From: Odontesthes bonariensis
Lineage: Eukaryota > Chordata > Actinopteri > Atheriniformes > Atherinopsidae
Assembly (NCBI RefSeq): GCF_027942865.1
Contig: NC_134517.1
Coordinates: 19,660,009-19,724,008 of the forward strand
Direction of reading: 5' to 3'
DNA: 64,000 nucleotides
The position numbers were made by a program, and so were the translations under genes. The notes under the pieces were generated by a model. That model searched no databases and was not told the origin of the DNA. It saw nothing but the letters and a program-made list of their open reading frames with translations. Shown one piece after another: positions 39,537 to 52,800 of this stretch (its first letter is position 1; every line of letters starts with the position of its first letter).

Positions 39537-40048
39537 GAAGACTGTCTGCACTGTAATTCCTACAGCACTGTATGTACAGTTTTCCTTACTAGATTGTAGG
39601 TTCACATTTCTACTTTTTCTTTCTGCTATGCAGTGCTGTCTTTTCTTTTTTTGTACAAATTACAAACAGTAAAAGGGTAATTGTGAATCTTGTCTCTTGT
39701 AATCAATCTCACACATGCACTAAGGTGTAAATTACAAAATTTGTCATCAAAACTTAGCCATAGTTTACATAAGAACATCCCTCCAGAGTACACTGTTATA
39801 TTGACAACATGACTAAGCAATTTGACTGTCTTATCCGTACACAAGGACTTGACATTCTGATGGCACTGACATGTTCATTGACACAGATATTTAGTTTTGA
39901 GAGATGAACTAAGGATTTTGAGCAAGAGTGCTTTTGCAGCTCATCCATGGTGTTTTGCTATTTGCCCAAATAGTTTTGAGAATGACGTACTGTTTTGCAA
40001 ATGGCGAGGATGATTCGAGAATTGTACCAAAGCGACTGAGAAACTGTA

Positions 40049-40800
40049 AATCAACCGAAACCACGTCGCACACAGTCCGGTCGAACAAGTCAGACGCCTT
40101 CTGGCTCGTCAGATATTGTCGTCTAACAGCCAGGTGCGCGTCCGGCAAAACCTTCAAACTAAACCAAAGCCAATTCAGATAAAAGCCCATAAACCCGCCA
40201 CGGGAAACGAATTGAGGTTTGTTAGTACAAACAGGTCTTCTCTGAACAGAACTGATTTGAAAAGTCAAACTCTGGCCTTCCTCCAAAGCAAGTCAAGCAG
40301 ATGCATTCGTCCATCTGCTTGACTTGTGATACTAATTAGGCCTAAATTTGATATATTCTCGACTTAGACATGTTGTTTCTTTTATCATTATTTTTTCCTA
40401 AAATTAAATGTGTTCATGTCACAGTCACATTTATGCCCGCAAAGGTGCAGGTTCGAATTTTACTTTGAAAATTCAGGTGACCGGAAACAGCTCAGGTGTT
40501 TACACCTGTGCGATTCTCAGTAAGAGAAACATTTGGAATGCTCGCGGATGTTATCTTGCTATTCCTCATTTTCCGATTTAGTGACAACATTCTCAGCACT
40601 TTGGGGAAAAAGCCTGCCCGGGCTTGTTGACGGGAAAGGGGTTCGACTTTGTCCTCGGCGAGGCTTGCAGTGGCCGAAGTGGGGTGAATCTATCAGACGA
40701 CGACAGGCAAAGAAAAACGTTTTTTTAAAGGAAGTAATGTGACAGCGACGACGCACCTGATTTAAAATAAATGAATGAATAAACCAAAAAACTTTCCAAA
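40049..40800. promoter_or_regulatory. Upstream region of the CD2-family-like gene
   Basis: This is the interval between the transposon and the start codon at 40801. It contains a 15-bp perfect inverted repeat (40289-40303 and 40312-40326, 8-nt loop). I see no clear TATA box close to the start. Confidence 0.35.
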
Positions 40801-43800
40801 ATGGATTATCGATGTTTCTACGTCTATTGTATCTTTACTTCCTGTCTAGGTGAGTTTGTGTTTTTTTTCCCCCCTTTATTTAAGTATAGAATTAGTTTGT
40901 GAGCATCCAGTGCAGAGAGAGGGCGATCAAAGGTCTTTGTAGGGCTGACACGATCAAGTTGCTTCCCCCCAGCGTGGGTAGAAAAAATGTCTGTGGTGTG
41001 ATGGAGCTAATGATTTCATAAACCCTGTAACTACCTTCATATCAAGATGGTTGTTTATTTCTCTTTATCACTTTATTACTCTTGATTTACCCTTGATCTG
41101 TGCTCGTCAGCATTTTTTTTAATGAATTTTCACCTGTATATCTTAGTCTTTGTTATTGGAGGGGAGGTTGTTGTGTTGTTATGTTTGTCTGGTCCCGTAT
41201 TGTGGTGGTCTTGCCTAGAAAAAAAATTGGATCTTGTTTGATCCTCCTTGATCTTTCTCCTGTGCTCCGCTGATGTCCAACTGATGACCTCTGACCTCCT
41301 CCCAGATGTTGCTGTGATCAGACTTATGTGGATCACTTTTTCTATTTGTCTCAAAAATGAGCACAGATATAAGTCGGCTTTGTTAGTTTTCTTATTTTTT
41401 TATTGGCTCACGCAACAAAGTTATGTCTGTGTAACAAGGCAGGGTTTGACCAAGTAATAGACACATGATATCAAGGTGCCCATGGTCCTTTTCTAGCTTC
41501 ATTTCTGTAAAGTGATTTTCAGACAGATACTAAGTTCTTCAGATGGCATGACCACCCTGGGCCCTCAAACAAGGTCCTTAAAAAGATACTGAGGGGAAGA
41601 GGTGTAAATTAACTGCAATAAACCAGAGAAACATTCAAGTTGAAGCCACCAGGAATCAGTTATTCACCCCATCCATCATACTCCAGAACTGCAGTCTGCC
41701 TGAAGTGCCCAGAGGTACCCTGTGTCAGATGTCATCACAACAAAATATGGCCGCGACTAAAAAAGATTCGATGGTCAAAGTGTAAATTAGGGCCCAGAAA
41801 TACCTGAAGAAAGATTTTCAAAAGTTTTATGGACAGATGACCACATGGACATTTGCCAGATCGCTTGCGGACATAAAATCAGTGCTTTAAAATGAAATGC
41901 TTGCAGGGTGGAGGAGCAGTACTGATGTGAGCTAGTTGGATCTTTAATGGATCCAAAATGCTTTAATTTCCTCGAAGGGAGTCTTCAGGCAGTGGTCCAG
42001 GAAGAGGTCTGCAGCATCTATCAGACTGTGATTTTTCTGCAGGACAATGCTCCATCACAATCATCCAGCTAATCTGCAGCTTTGTTACAGCCTCATTAGT
42101 GACTTCATAATGATCTCCTCCCCTCTTCACCAGACCTAAGTTCTGCATGGAGCTTATAGGCTCTTTTCACACATTTGATTTCCCCTTAGGTATAAGGTAA
42201 AAAATGTCATGAAATTGTCATTTTCTATTAATAGATCTACCAAAGACAAAAGTCTCTTGTCATTGAATATCCAGGTTTTATTTTCAATCATTTATATATC
42301 CTGATATCATAGTATTTATTAATGAGTAAAATACAGTAAATAAAGGTAAGTTGCTGTACTGCTAGTCTGAACTGTTGAACCTGAGGTGTTGCTACACTTA
42401 TGCATGATTTAAAACTGACTGAAATCTTTATGCTTTTGGACACTTTTCTTGACCTTTTTTTTTTTTTTTTTTTTGTATGTAGTTGCCGGACAGACTCCAA
42501 AATATGCGCTCGTGGGGCAGAGGATCATGTTCAACGCAGACATCACAACACCCCCAGATGAAATCCTGTGGAAACACGATGGGAACAAAGTGGTGGAGTT
42601 TGATGGAAACCAGGAACAGCTGTTTGGCTCGTATACCAACAGGGTCGTTCTCAACTGGCATTCTGCAGATCTGGAAATTGATCAGCTCAGATTTGAAGAC
42701 AGCGGAACTTATGAGCTGGAAGTATTCACTAAAACAGTATTGGATCGTTCAAGTTATAAATTAGAGGTCATTGGTAAGTTAGTTTTTTTTTTCATTTTAC
42801 TTTCGTGACCATCAGATTAGAGCTGGTGAGCAATTAGAAGTGTGTGACTCAGAAGAGCCTTTCCACACAGTTGATGTTGCAAAGATAACTTTTACACTGC
42901 TCATGGTTCACTCATAAAACAATAAAACCTAAAGTGTGGGGACATACACTACTACAGTACAGTACACTACTAACTATTTCTGTTTCACTTGATTTTGACA
43001 GGAATTTAATGAAGTTTTTAACTTTAATTCTTAAATGAACAGCAAAATGAAATGTTGTTGCTAACAGGCCCAAAAATATCTTAAAGAAAATGTCTCCAAA
43101 AGCTAATTAAATGAAACTGGATGACTATACTCTTATCAAGCATCTTGCTCACTGAATAATTAATGAATGAATTTTGTAATAAAAACTATCAGGAAAATAA
43201 ATCTAGCCTGCTGTCTAAGAAAAAAGAGAAAACGTGAAGCCAGCGCAAAGAGTGTTGAAACTGAACATTATATTGAAATCAATGGAATGATTACACAACT
43301 TCTCATTTTATATGTTAATGTCAGAAAACCTCTTCACTAGTTTCAAATCAGACGACCGTGTTCATATGAGCCGGGGCCATTTTGTGTCTGATAGGCCACA
43401 ACTCAAAGGAGGTTTATGATTTCTGCCCTTCTCAGTTCATGTCCACCACTTGATTTCAATCAATCAGGATGGAGGTGGCCAAAGTCCAAAAAGGCTTCAG
43501 AATGTATGCAAACCAGCGGGTTGAAGTCCCCTTGGAAACGGCCAATGAACTGAAAACAAACCGCTTCAGTCTGAATGAGTGTGAGTTGTGCAGTCACAGT
43601 TTGGAAGAAAACGCTGCCTCTGAACCTGGCAATTCAGTCCAACTGCTCACATTAACAACTTACATATCATCCTCCAATTGGCCAATAACTGTCACCGTAT
43701 ACATACACTATGATGTGGCTTGAGTTAAACTCTGCTCCTCTGTCGTGTGCTATCAGGATAAACAGCTATTAACTCACAACACAACCCCGAGGGATCTGTG

Positions 43801-46800
43801 TTCTTTTTTTCCCACAAGATTTATCGGTTTTATAGCTACTTTGAAATGATCCTTAAATTTGGAAGCACTGCTTTAAACTGTTTGTAAAGAGGTTAAGACT
43901 ACCTCCAGCTGGTCTGTCGGTGAACCGCTGCATAACTTTTACTTTAAAGGATTGAACACATACACATATTTTTATATGTTGGCGCTTCAAGGAAATACCA
44001 GAATATTTCTGCCACCACTCCCAACAAATGATCCCAATATAAAAGCTGGTTTATCTCTCAAAGTGTCACCTCTATTCAACCTTTGGTTGGTACGAGACAC
44101 AGACTTTGATCATCAGAAAATATCGAACAGCAGTGTTTTCTTTGAAGTATCTTTTTCGTTAAACATGTTTTCCTCATCCAGCCCTGTTGTGGACGTATAA
44201 ATGCAGTCCTTGTTTTTTTTCGTATAAATCCATGTCAAATAGGAGAAAATGAGCATTGTGGTTACATGTTGGCTTTTATGTATTCATGTAGACAAAGTAC
44301 CCGAGCCTACCATAACCTGTGAGATGAAGAAGGGCAGCAGCTCCGATGAATCTGGAAACCAGGCCACACTGACGTGCTCAGCAGAACTCGGACAGTCTCC
44401 GTCCTTAACAAAGTTCCAATGGAGCTCAAATGGAAATGTGCAGAGTGGCCGAAATCTGACAATATCTCTTGGGGATGAACATGACAATGAAGTGTACACC
44501 TGCACCGTGAGCAACCCACTCACTAAAGAATCTGCTGTGTTCACTGCTAAGGAGTGCTACTCTGGTAAGACTCTACTGTATGTTTATGACAATTGTCATA
44601 GAAATTGACGTTTGTACTGTACAAAACTTTTAACTAGTATGTCATGTGTGGACAGAGTGTCTCTGTTGCTTAATCAGTAATAATATTCAAACAAATATGT
44701 CTGTCTTTAAAAGTAATTTTAAATTTATTTTGCTTTAAATTGCTAATATGGTATTTAAAAAAGGCTGAAAAATCCATGAAATGGAGAAATGAGGGATGTG
44801 TATGATGTATGATGAGTGTTTGTTTTTTGTGTTTCTCTCCAGACAAAGACAGTTCAACTGCACTGATTGTTTGCATTTTAATTCCAATACTCCTGGTGGG
44901 TTTGGCCATATTGATCTTCATACTGTGGCGTAAAGGTACAGTTACAGGAAACTACACCTTTCCTTCAGAATTGAAAATGATTTGTCAAGAACTGAGCGTA
45001 CGGACAGGATATGTGTTCACTGATGTCACTGTAAGTTTAAGTTGATGGAATTATGAGATCTCTGTGGGACAGAGTTATTATTTATTTTATTATCAAAATC
45101 TATGTATAAATAAGCATATAAATCTATTTACATGTAGTATTATTGAACATGCTCCTGCTAATATTAGGTCTGATAACCACAGTGAAATATATGAAAGTAA
45201 ATGCTTTTTTTTTATTCTAGGACATTTTTCCAAGAAAACGGAGGAAGATTTGGAAAAACAGGCAGACGAGATCAAAGGTTTGATGTTGTATTTACTCTGA
45301 TATGTGGATGCAAGAAGCAGATATTTTTTCATTCAATTGACTGAGTTACAGATTACAATAAAATATTGATGGTGGAGGGAAGTATTGGTTCTCGAGATCA
45401 ATTGAAGCTCGTAAACTTTTCAGCTTTTAAATCATTGTAACAGTTTAATACAGTTTTGTTTCTGTTTTTTTTAAAAGGACACGGCTTATTTTAAGCTTCT
45501 TGAATATTTTTCAGTTATTTTATAATATTTCTGTGACTATTAAACAGATATTTGTCAGCTTCACGTTCATCATACACATTTCCTAATGGGTTGTTTTTCA
45601 AATCTGCTGTTATATTACCTGTATTCACTTTTGTCTTCACTTTTTTCAGGAAATCATGGATTTAATGGGGACGAAGGCCGGCCTCTGCTGGACAGAGCCC
45701 CCACGATGCCCTCTCATCAGCCACTTCACTTTGTCCCAAGGAATAATGACCCTGTGGCGTTAGAACAGGACACAGAAGAAGGTAGAGGCTGTGCAGTGAT
45801 GTTACTGCTTATTGTTGATGTAAAGTGTCTCCTGCCCAGCATCATGGCAACCAGAATAATGGTCTTAATGACGTGTTGTGCCAAACACATTTGCTCCGCC
45901 AAGTGAAGCTTTGTGGACATAAAGCTCCTATTGATGCTTAAGTACTTGTATTTATTTATTTTTCTTATGTCAAAATGATATATTAATGCCAAACCTGAGA
46001 GGAAGAATGAAGGGAAGAGGAGAGTGAAGAAAAGAGAAAGGCGGCTAAGATACCAAAGGGAAAAAGTGTGTTTTTAGCTCACAGCAGCGGCTAAAATAAA
46101 GTTAAATAAAAGAATAAAAAGAGAAAAAAGTTTTTAGTTAAAATATTGAAATAGATCTTTGCTTTATATTTCTTTTTACATGTGCTTTTCTAAATGAAAG
46201 TCATCTTTGGCAGTCTTTTAATGACCTCTTACCTGTATTTCATTTTATTATTTTTCACAGGACAAGACATGACACCACAAAAAGGTTACACGAACAGCGC
46301 TATGATTTGAAATCATTGATATGCTCTGTAAGATGTGCTGCAGATTAATTTAGCTGGTTTTGACTTCCACTATGCAGGTTTTGTAAAGAATCGTGTCAGA
46401 AACATTGAGGAAACTACCCAACACATACCAGCAGGTAATCTTTGTTTCTCCCAGCAGATCATTTGTCACAGTCAGTGATTGATGATAGAAAATTGATCTG
46501 AAATACTTCAGATAAGTTTTTGCAGAAATGGATTGTCAGCTTTATTAAAGGCAACAACAAGCTCTCTAGTTGTATTCTTCCATAAATAAATGATATATAT
46601 ATTTTAAATGATTACTTATCTTATCTGTAATTATTAGAAAATGATCAAAATAAAAAAAAGACTTTAAATCAAAAGATGTCTCCATTTTTGCAGAATTGTT
46701 CAGTTAACAGTCTGCAGCAAATCCCAAATATGAACCTGGAAGCAAAGAGACTGAAAATATTTGTTGATAAAATTAAGTCAAAACATGTGTGATTACATTA

Positions 46801-49800
46801 ATTTACCAAGTTTCAGCAATGTTCTTGAAATCACATAATATTTCTATTTAGATTGTTTAATTGGCTTCTTTCGAGATATTGTTTATTTTTCTCATGTCAA
46901 AATGATATATTAATGCCAAACCTGAGAGGAAGAATGAAGGGAAGAGGAGAGTGAAGAAAAGAGAAAGGAGACTAAGATACCAAAGGGAAAAAGTGTGTTT
47001 TTAGCTCACAGCAGCGGCTAAAATAAAGTTAAATAAAAGAATAAAAAGAGAAAAAAGTTTTTAGTTAAAATACTGAAATAGATCTTTGCTTTATATTTCT
47101 TTTTATAAGCTTTTCTAAATGAAAGTCATCTTTGGCAGTCTTTTAATGACCTCTTACCTGTATTTCATTTTATTATTTTTCACAGGACAAGACAAGACAC
47201 CACAAAAAGGTTACACGAACAGCGCTATTATTTGAAATCATTGATATGCTCTGTAAGATGTGCTGCAGATTAATTTAGCTGGTTTTGACTTCCACTATAC
47301 AGGTTTTGTAAAGAATCGTGTCAGAAACATTGAGGAAACTCCCCAACACATACCAGCAGGTAATCTTTGTTTCTCCCAGCAGATCATTTGTCACAGTCAG
47401 TGATTGATGATAGAAAATTTATCTGAAATACTTCAGATAAGTTTTTTGCAGAAATGGATAAATGATATATATATATTTTAAATGATTACTTATCTTATCT
47501 GTAATTAATAGAAAATGATCAAAATAAAAAAAGACTTAAAATAAAAAGACGTCTTCATTTTTGCAGAATTGTTCAGTTAACAGTCTGCAGCAAAACCCAA
47601 ATATGAACCTGAAAGCAAAGAGACTGAAAACATTTGTTGATAAAATTCAACATTCAAAACATGTGTGATTACATTAATTTACCAAGTTTCAGCAATGTTC
47701 TTGAAATCACAAAACTTTCGAGATATTGTTGGTGCGGCTTCATCTCTAACAGTATTTCTCTTTTTTTCTGTGTTTCAGGATCACAGAAGAACGAAGACAA
47801 TGACAGGAAAACTTCATCTTCTTCTTTGGTGGCTGAAGAGCCAGCACCTGTTCTGGATCGTTCTCAAGACTTATATGAAGAAGAAAAGCAAGAGGCCAAT
47901 GAAACGTTGGCAGAGGAGTCGGACGACCAAAGTGAGTACACACGGGCCGAATACAAAACTCTGCTGCTGCTGAACAGCCAGGTTTGGAAAGTAAACAGAG
48001 AGCTAGATTTAACATCATTTTACTGCAGTTTTATTTTTTGTGTATTCAAAACGCCTAATTCGACACAGAACGATGTCAATTCACTTTGACATTAGGGGGC
48101 GCTTTTGTGATTGAGTTTTTAAAGAAATGTTCAGGGAAGACAGCCAGACTTTGTCACCAATGCAGTAAGGAGGTGCCTGTGACTGGTGTCGCTCAGCAGA
48201 TTCTTGGGACTTTTCAACAGATCGAAGTTATGCAGATTATGCTGAGATGATGGTGGATCCAAGGAACAGCCAGAACTGATAAGGGAATTATGTGCACACT
48301 CAATCCACTTCTGGCTAGAGTCTGTAACACAGCGGATGGCAGTTTCAAGTTCCTTATTGAGATATTCAGTTTGTCCATAGGTCTGAGGATGGAAGCCCTA
48401 AGATAAGCTTTCAGTGGTACTAATCACTAATGTGATTACATTAATTTACCAAGTTTCAGCAATGTTCTTGAAATCACAAAACTTTCGAGATATTGTTGGT
48501 GCGGCTTCATCTCTAACAGTATTTCTCTTTTTTTCTGTGTTTCAGGATCACAGAAGAACGAAGACAATGACAGGAAAACTTCATCTTCTTCTTTGGTGGC
48601 TGAAGAGCCAGCACCTGTTCTGGATCGTTCTCAAGACTTATATGAAGAAGAAAAGCAAGAGGCCAATGAAACGTTGGCAGAGGAGTCGGACGACCAAAGT
48701 GAGTACGCACGGGCCGAATGCAAAACTCTGCTGCTGCTGCTGCTGCTGCTGAACAGCCAGGTTTGGAAAGTAAACAGAGAGCTAGATTTAACATCATTTT
48801 ACTACAGTTTTATTTTTTGTGTATTCTTTATTTTTTTTTTTCTTCCCTTTGTCCTGTCCAGCATTATGGCAGCAGAATTGTAATCTGAATACCGTTTATG
48901 CTAAACACATTTGCTATGCCAAGGGAAGCTTTATGAATGTAAAGCTCCCCTTGATGCCCATCAACTCCTCGTTTTTATTTATTTATTTTTGTTACAATAT
49001 TTAACATGATGTGATAGTGTGATAGTGCCGAACCGGGCCGGGGGACAGAGAGAGAGGGAGAGCGAAGAAGAGAAAAAAGGAACAGAAACATGAAGAGACA
49101 AACATAAAAAACAATGAAAAATCCGACAACCAGCTGCTACACCTGTAAAAACAAAACTGAAGACGATTCACGGCTTTTGTGGGGAATCCAGCCTTAGAAG
49201 CACCAGGAGCATGCTACTGGGCTAATGAATGTGTGTGTGTGTGTGTGTGTGTGTGCATGAACATGCAATACACATAGATGGTCCCACATAATAACCATGC
49301 TTAAATATCAGTGTATAGGGCCACACCCCCCCCCAGCAATCAGAAGCAGGCCGAGAGGGCCCCCAGACCCAGGCCACCAACAGCCCCCAAGGAGCACAGA
49401 ACCCGGGAAGCCCACCATAGAGACGACCACGCATCCCCCCAGAATACAGCAGAGGAAGCCCCCGGACAGAGCCCCCACAAGCAACGGGCAGAGCCCCCTT
49501 GGCGACCAGAGGTGGCAGCCTACCAGCCCCGCCAGGCCCCCGCCACCCAGACATTTTTTGTGTATTCAAAACGCCTAATTCGACACAGAACGACGTCAAT
49601 TCACTTTGACATTAGGGGGTGCTTTTGTGATTGAGTTTTTAAAGAAATGTTCAGGGAAGACAGCCAGACTTTGTCACCAATGCAGTAAGGAGGTGCCTGT
49701 GACTGGTGTCGCTCAGCAGATTCTTGGGACTTTTCAACAGATCGAAGTCATGCAGATTATGCTGAGATGATGGTGGATCCAAGGAACAGCCAGATCTGAT

Positions 49801-52800
49801 AAGGGAATTATGTGCACACTCAATCCACTTCTGGCTAGAGTCTGTAACACAGCGGATGGCAGTTTCAAGTTCCTTATTGAGATATTCAGTTTGTCCATAG
49901 GTCTGAGGATGGAAGCCCTAAGATAAGCTTTCAGTGGCACTAAGTGCTTTGCAGAAGGCTGACCGAACCTGGGAAGTGAATTGGAGACAATGACTCTCTC
50001 TCTCTCTCTCCTTGTTGGATCATGTCCCAACAGAACTGTGAGTCCACATGGAATTCACATTTTTCTGCTTTGCCGAAAAACAGAAAACCCACAGATCCTA
50101 AGACTTGGGATGAGCACTACCTAAAACCCCACTTTGGAGAAACTCTCCTTCAAAGATCTGTGATGTGGCTGTTGCAGCATTCAGTTGACTGTCACTGCTT
50201 TATGCCCGTTTTGTATTTATAACATTTTGTCTTGATTTGATGTATTGGGTATTTCATTCTGTAGTTTTTTTCAAAACTATCATTACTTCTAGTGGCTTTA
50301 TCAAATAAGCTGTTTACTTACAGTTGTTATCTGCTGCTTTTCCCCTCGTGTTCCTTTATCTTTGTAGCGTGTGCCTTTGTGTCTCTAAGTATCAGCCTTT
50401 AGTAAGAGCTGGGTGGAGCTTTGGCAGCCAATAGAAGCTCGTTCATAACTATTTAAGCCAGTCATAGTATGGTTGCCTTTAGTGAAGAGGAACTTGTTCT
50501 ATAAACTCACTGTTGTATATTGTTTTAGGTGGAGTCAGCAGTAGGACAGCATCATGGACTTTTTTTCTTATTAGTTTTTTATTGCATCTTTAGAACAGGA
50601 ACCTCGTGAAAATCCTTTGTCCATCTCCTGTGCTCTGATGCCCCACAGAGGTTCCTTGTGGCCGGGTCTTTTTGTGTTTTCACATGACATGTTGCCTTCT
50701 GGTTGAACACATGGTCTCAGCTGCTCAAAAATCTGTGGTTGTTGTCTGATTCTCCTTTTCATAATGCTGCAAACATTTTTAAAAGGAGACAGATCCCTGA
50801 ATCCTGCAAGTCTGTCTGCGGATGGATACACAGACGGATAATTCTGCGCAAGTATAAATGTGCCCTAAGTTTGGCAGAATGAGGTCTGACATTGTACTGC
50901 TGAAAACAGCCCCTGGGAGAAGACATCGCCTTGATGGCAGCGTGTGTCAACAGAACTCTCACACATGCAATGCAGGTCATTCATGCCATGGAGTAAAGCA
51001 ACCCCATACCATCACAGATGCTGGCTTTTGCACCTTTTTGCACCTCTCTTGGTGGCCCCTTTCTGTGCAGCTTTTAGCTTTAGCTTTCCCATAAAGGAAA
51101 CTTCTGATTCTCTCAACCAAGAGTGCTCAGACCAACTGACAGCAAATGAAAGCCAAAGGTTCAAGCCCTCTAATTGATTGTACTTAATCATCATGTCCAC
51201 TTAAGAGCCAGAGATGTGAAACTTTTTGTAGACATAGAAGATAGAAGCTTTTGTTAAAAATTACTGACAGAGAAAGCTAATGGCCTGTTGCATATCTCTT
51301 CAGATACCTCCACCTCAAGCCTGCACCTTGGCAGTGAACCTATGCTTTGCTGTTTTAATTTTAAAGGATTACTTCTAATGATCTCACATTTTTCTTTAAA
51401 TGATATGACCGAACATCTCATATGTGTAGTAAGAAACAAGGCTGCCAATCTTGAGAGCGCAACATCAGTGTAAGCTTTTGAACTCATGCTCAGGAATTGA
51501 ATTGCTTTGATGTGTACAATCTTTTCTCCAATATTTTAGTGTTCTTTTTAGGTCACTTTGTCCATTTATTTAGTGGAATTCTGCATTTTTCAGCTCTTAT
51601 CTAAAACACTGTTATTGCTTTGCACAAAGGGGAATAATAAGACTTGTAAACATGCTCTGAACGATGAAACCTCTCTGCTGAACGGTTAGTTGGTGGCCAG
51701 ATCACTGGGCACCAACGCTGAAACTCAGATTAGATTTTCTCTACCTAGTTCATAGTATATGATGCACCATACAATAAGCTGATCATCAGCAGTTTCACTA
51801 TTAATCATTTGTAACATTGTAGTATTTCCTGGGTCATAGGAAAAAAAAAAAACAAACTAAACATAATCTCAACCAGTGGTTGCTATCCAACAGTGGAAAT
51901 ATGATTGTATGAAATAGTTTTGAAATATTGATCTGCATTTATACAACACAGGTTGCAATCTGGATGAGGGGATACATTTGACTATCTCTATTGTATACCA
52001 AAATGTTTTCTTTTTTCTCAGCACTTTTTTAATTGTCTGTTTCAGAGTCTGATCAAGCAGAGTTTGCTTCTGAAATCAGCGTCTCTCCCCCTGCTTCCCG
52101 GCCATTCTTGCATTCGACCGAAAACTCACCAAATATGGCACCACACAACGAAACTGTTGAACACAAAGATGTTGCCAGCTCAGGTCCGGTCACTAAAGAG
52201 CAGAGTGAGGAGAGCCACCATCGATCTGACTCATCAAGCTCTGTGGAAAAGAATGAAGCAGGCACCGAGGTAAAGGAGTCGCTCTCTACTGCTCCTGAAG
52301 AGGGAAATGCAGATGTTGCCAGCTCAGGTCCGGTCACTAAAGAGCATACTGAGGAGAGCCAACGTCGATCTGACTCATCAAGCTCTGTGGAAAAGAATGA
52401 AGCAGGCACCGAGGTAAAGGAGTCGCCCTCTACTGCTCCTGAAGAGGAAGATGCAGATGTTGCCAGCTCAAATCAGGTTGCTGAAGAGCATACTGAGGAG
52501 AGCCAACGTCGATCTGACTCATCAAGCTCTGTGGAAAAGAATGAAGCAAGCACCGAGGTAAAGGAGTCGCTCTCTACTACTTCTGAAGAGGGAAATGCAG
52601 ATGTTGCCAGCTCAGGTCTGGTCACTAAAGAGCATACTGAAGAGAGCCAACGTCAATCTGACTCACCAAGCTCTGTGGAAAAGAATGAAGCAGGCACCGA
52701 GGTAAAGGAGTCGCCCTCCACTGCTCCTGAAGCGGGAAATGCAGAAGAAACAGCACACAAGCAAAATTCAGAGCTGCCACAAAAAGAAAAGCATTCGAAA

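Larger units (their letters stand above)
37467..40048 (+). mobile_element. IS630/Tc1-type DNA transposon, near full length
   Basis: Inverted ends read tacagtttttctcagtcgc on the left and nearly its reverse complement on the right (...gcgactgagaaactgta), both at a TA. The interior encodes a three-exon transposase with D, D and E motifs (37938-39536). The smaller element at 4642-6113 has the same terminal dozen bases and an alignable transposase end. The probable empty site is seen in the duplicated sequence near 55428-55440. Frameshifts show that this copy is dead. Confidence 0.88.
48431..49945 (+). repeat. Tandem duplication II, copy 2 (153-nt exon, with insertion)
   Basis: This is the second copy of the same unit, with exon 48546-48698 identical to the first by eye. 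A retroelement at 48827-49552 lengthens it, and a CTG run near 48730 is longer than in copy 1. The near identity means a recent event or an assembly duplication. Confidence 0.92.

Noticed and set aside
45825-46000. Possible additional exon after 45781
   Set aside because: The sequence is an old copy of the retroelement 3' end seen at 48827, not a conserved exon.
47634-49004. ITSM-type signalling motifs in the receptor tail
   Set aside because: I looked for TxYxxV/I; the only tyrosines (DLYEEE twice, SEYDNK once) do not fit.
49222-49634. Proline-rich and glycine-rich frames on both strands
   Set aside because: They lie inside a G/C-rich retroelement insertion and have no conserved domain.
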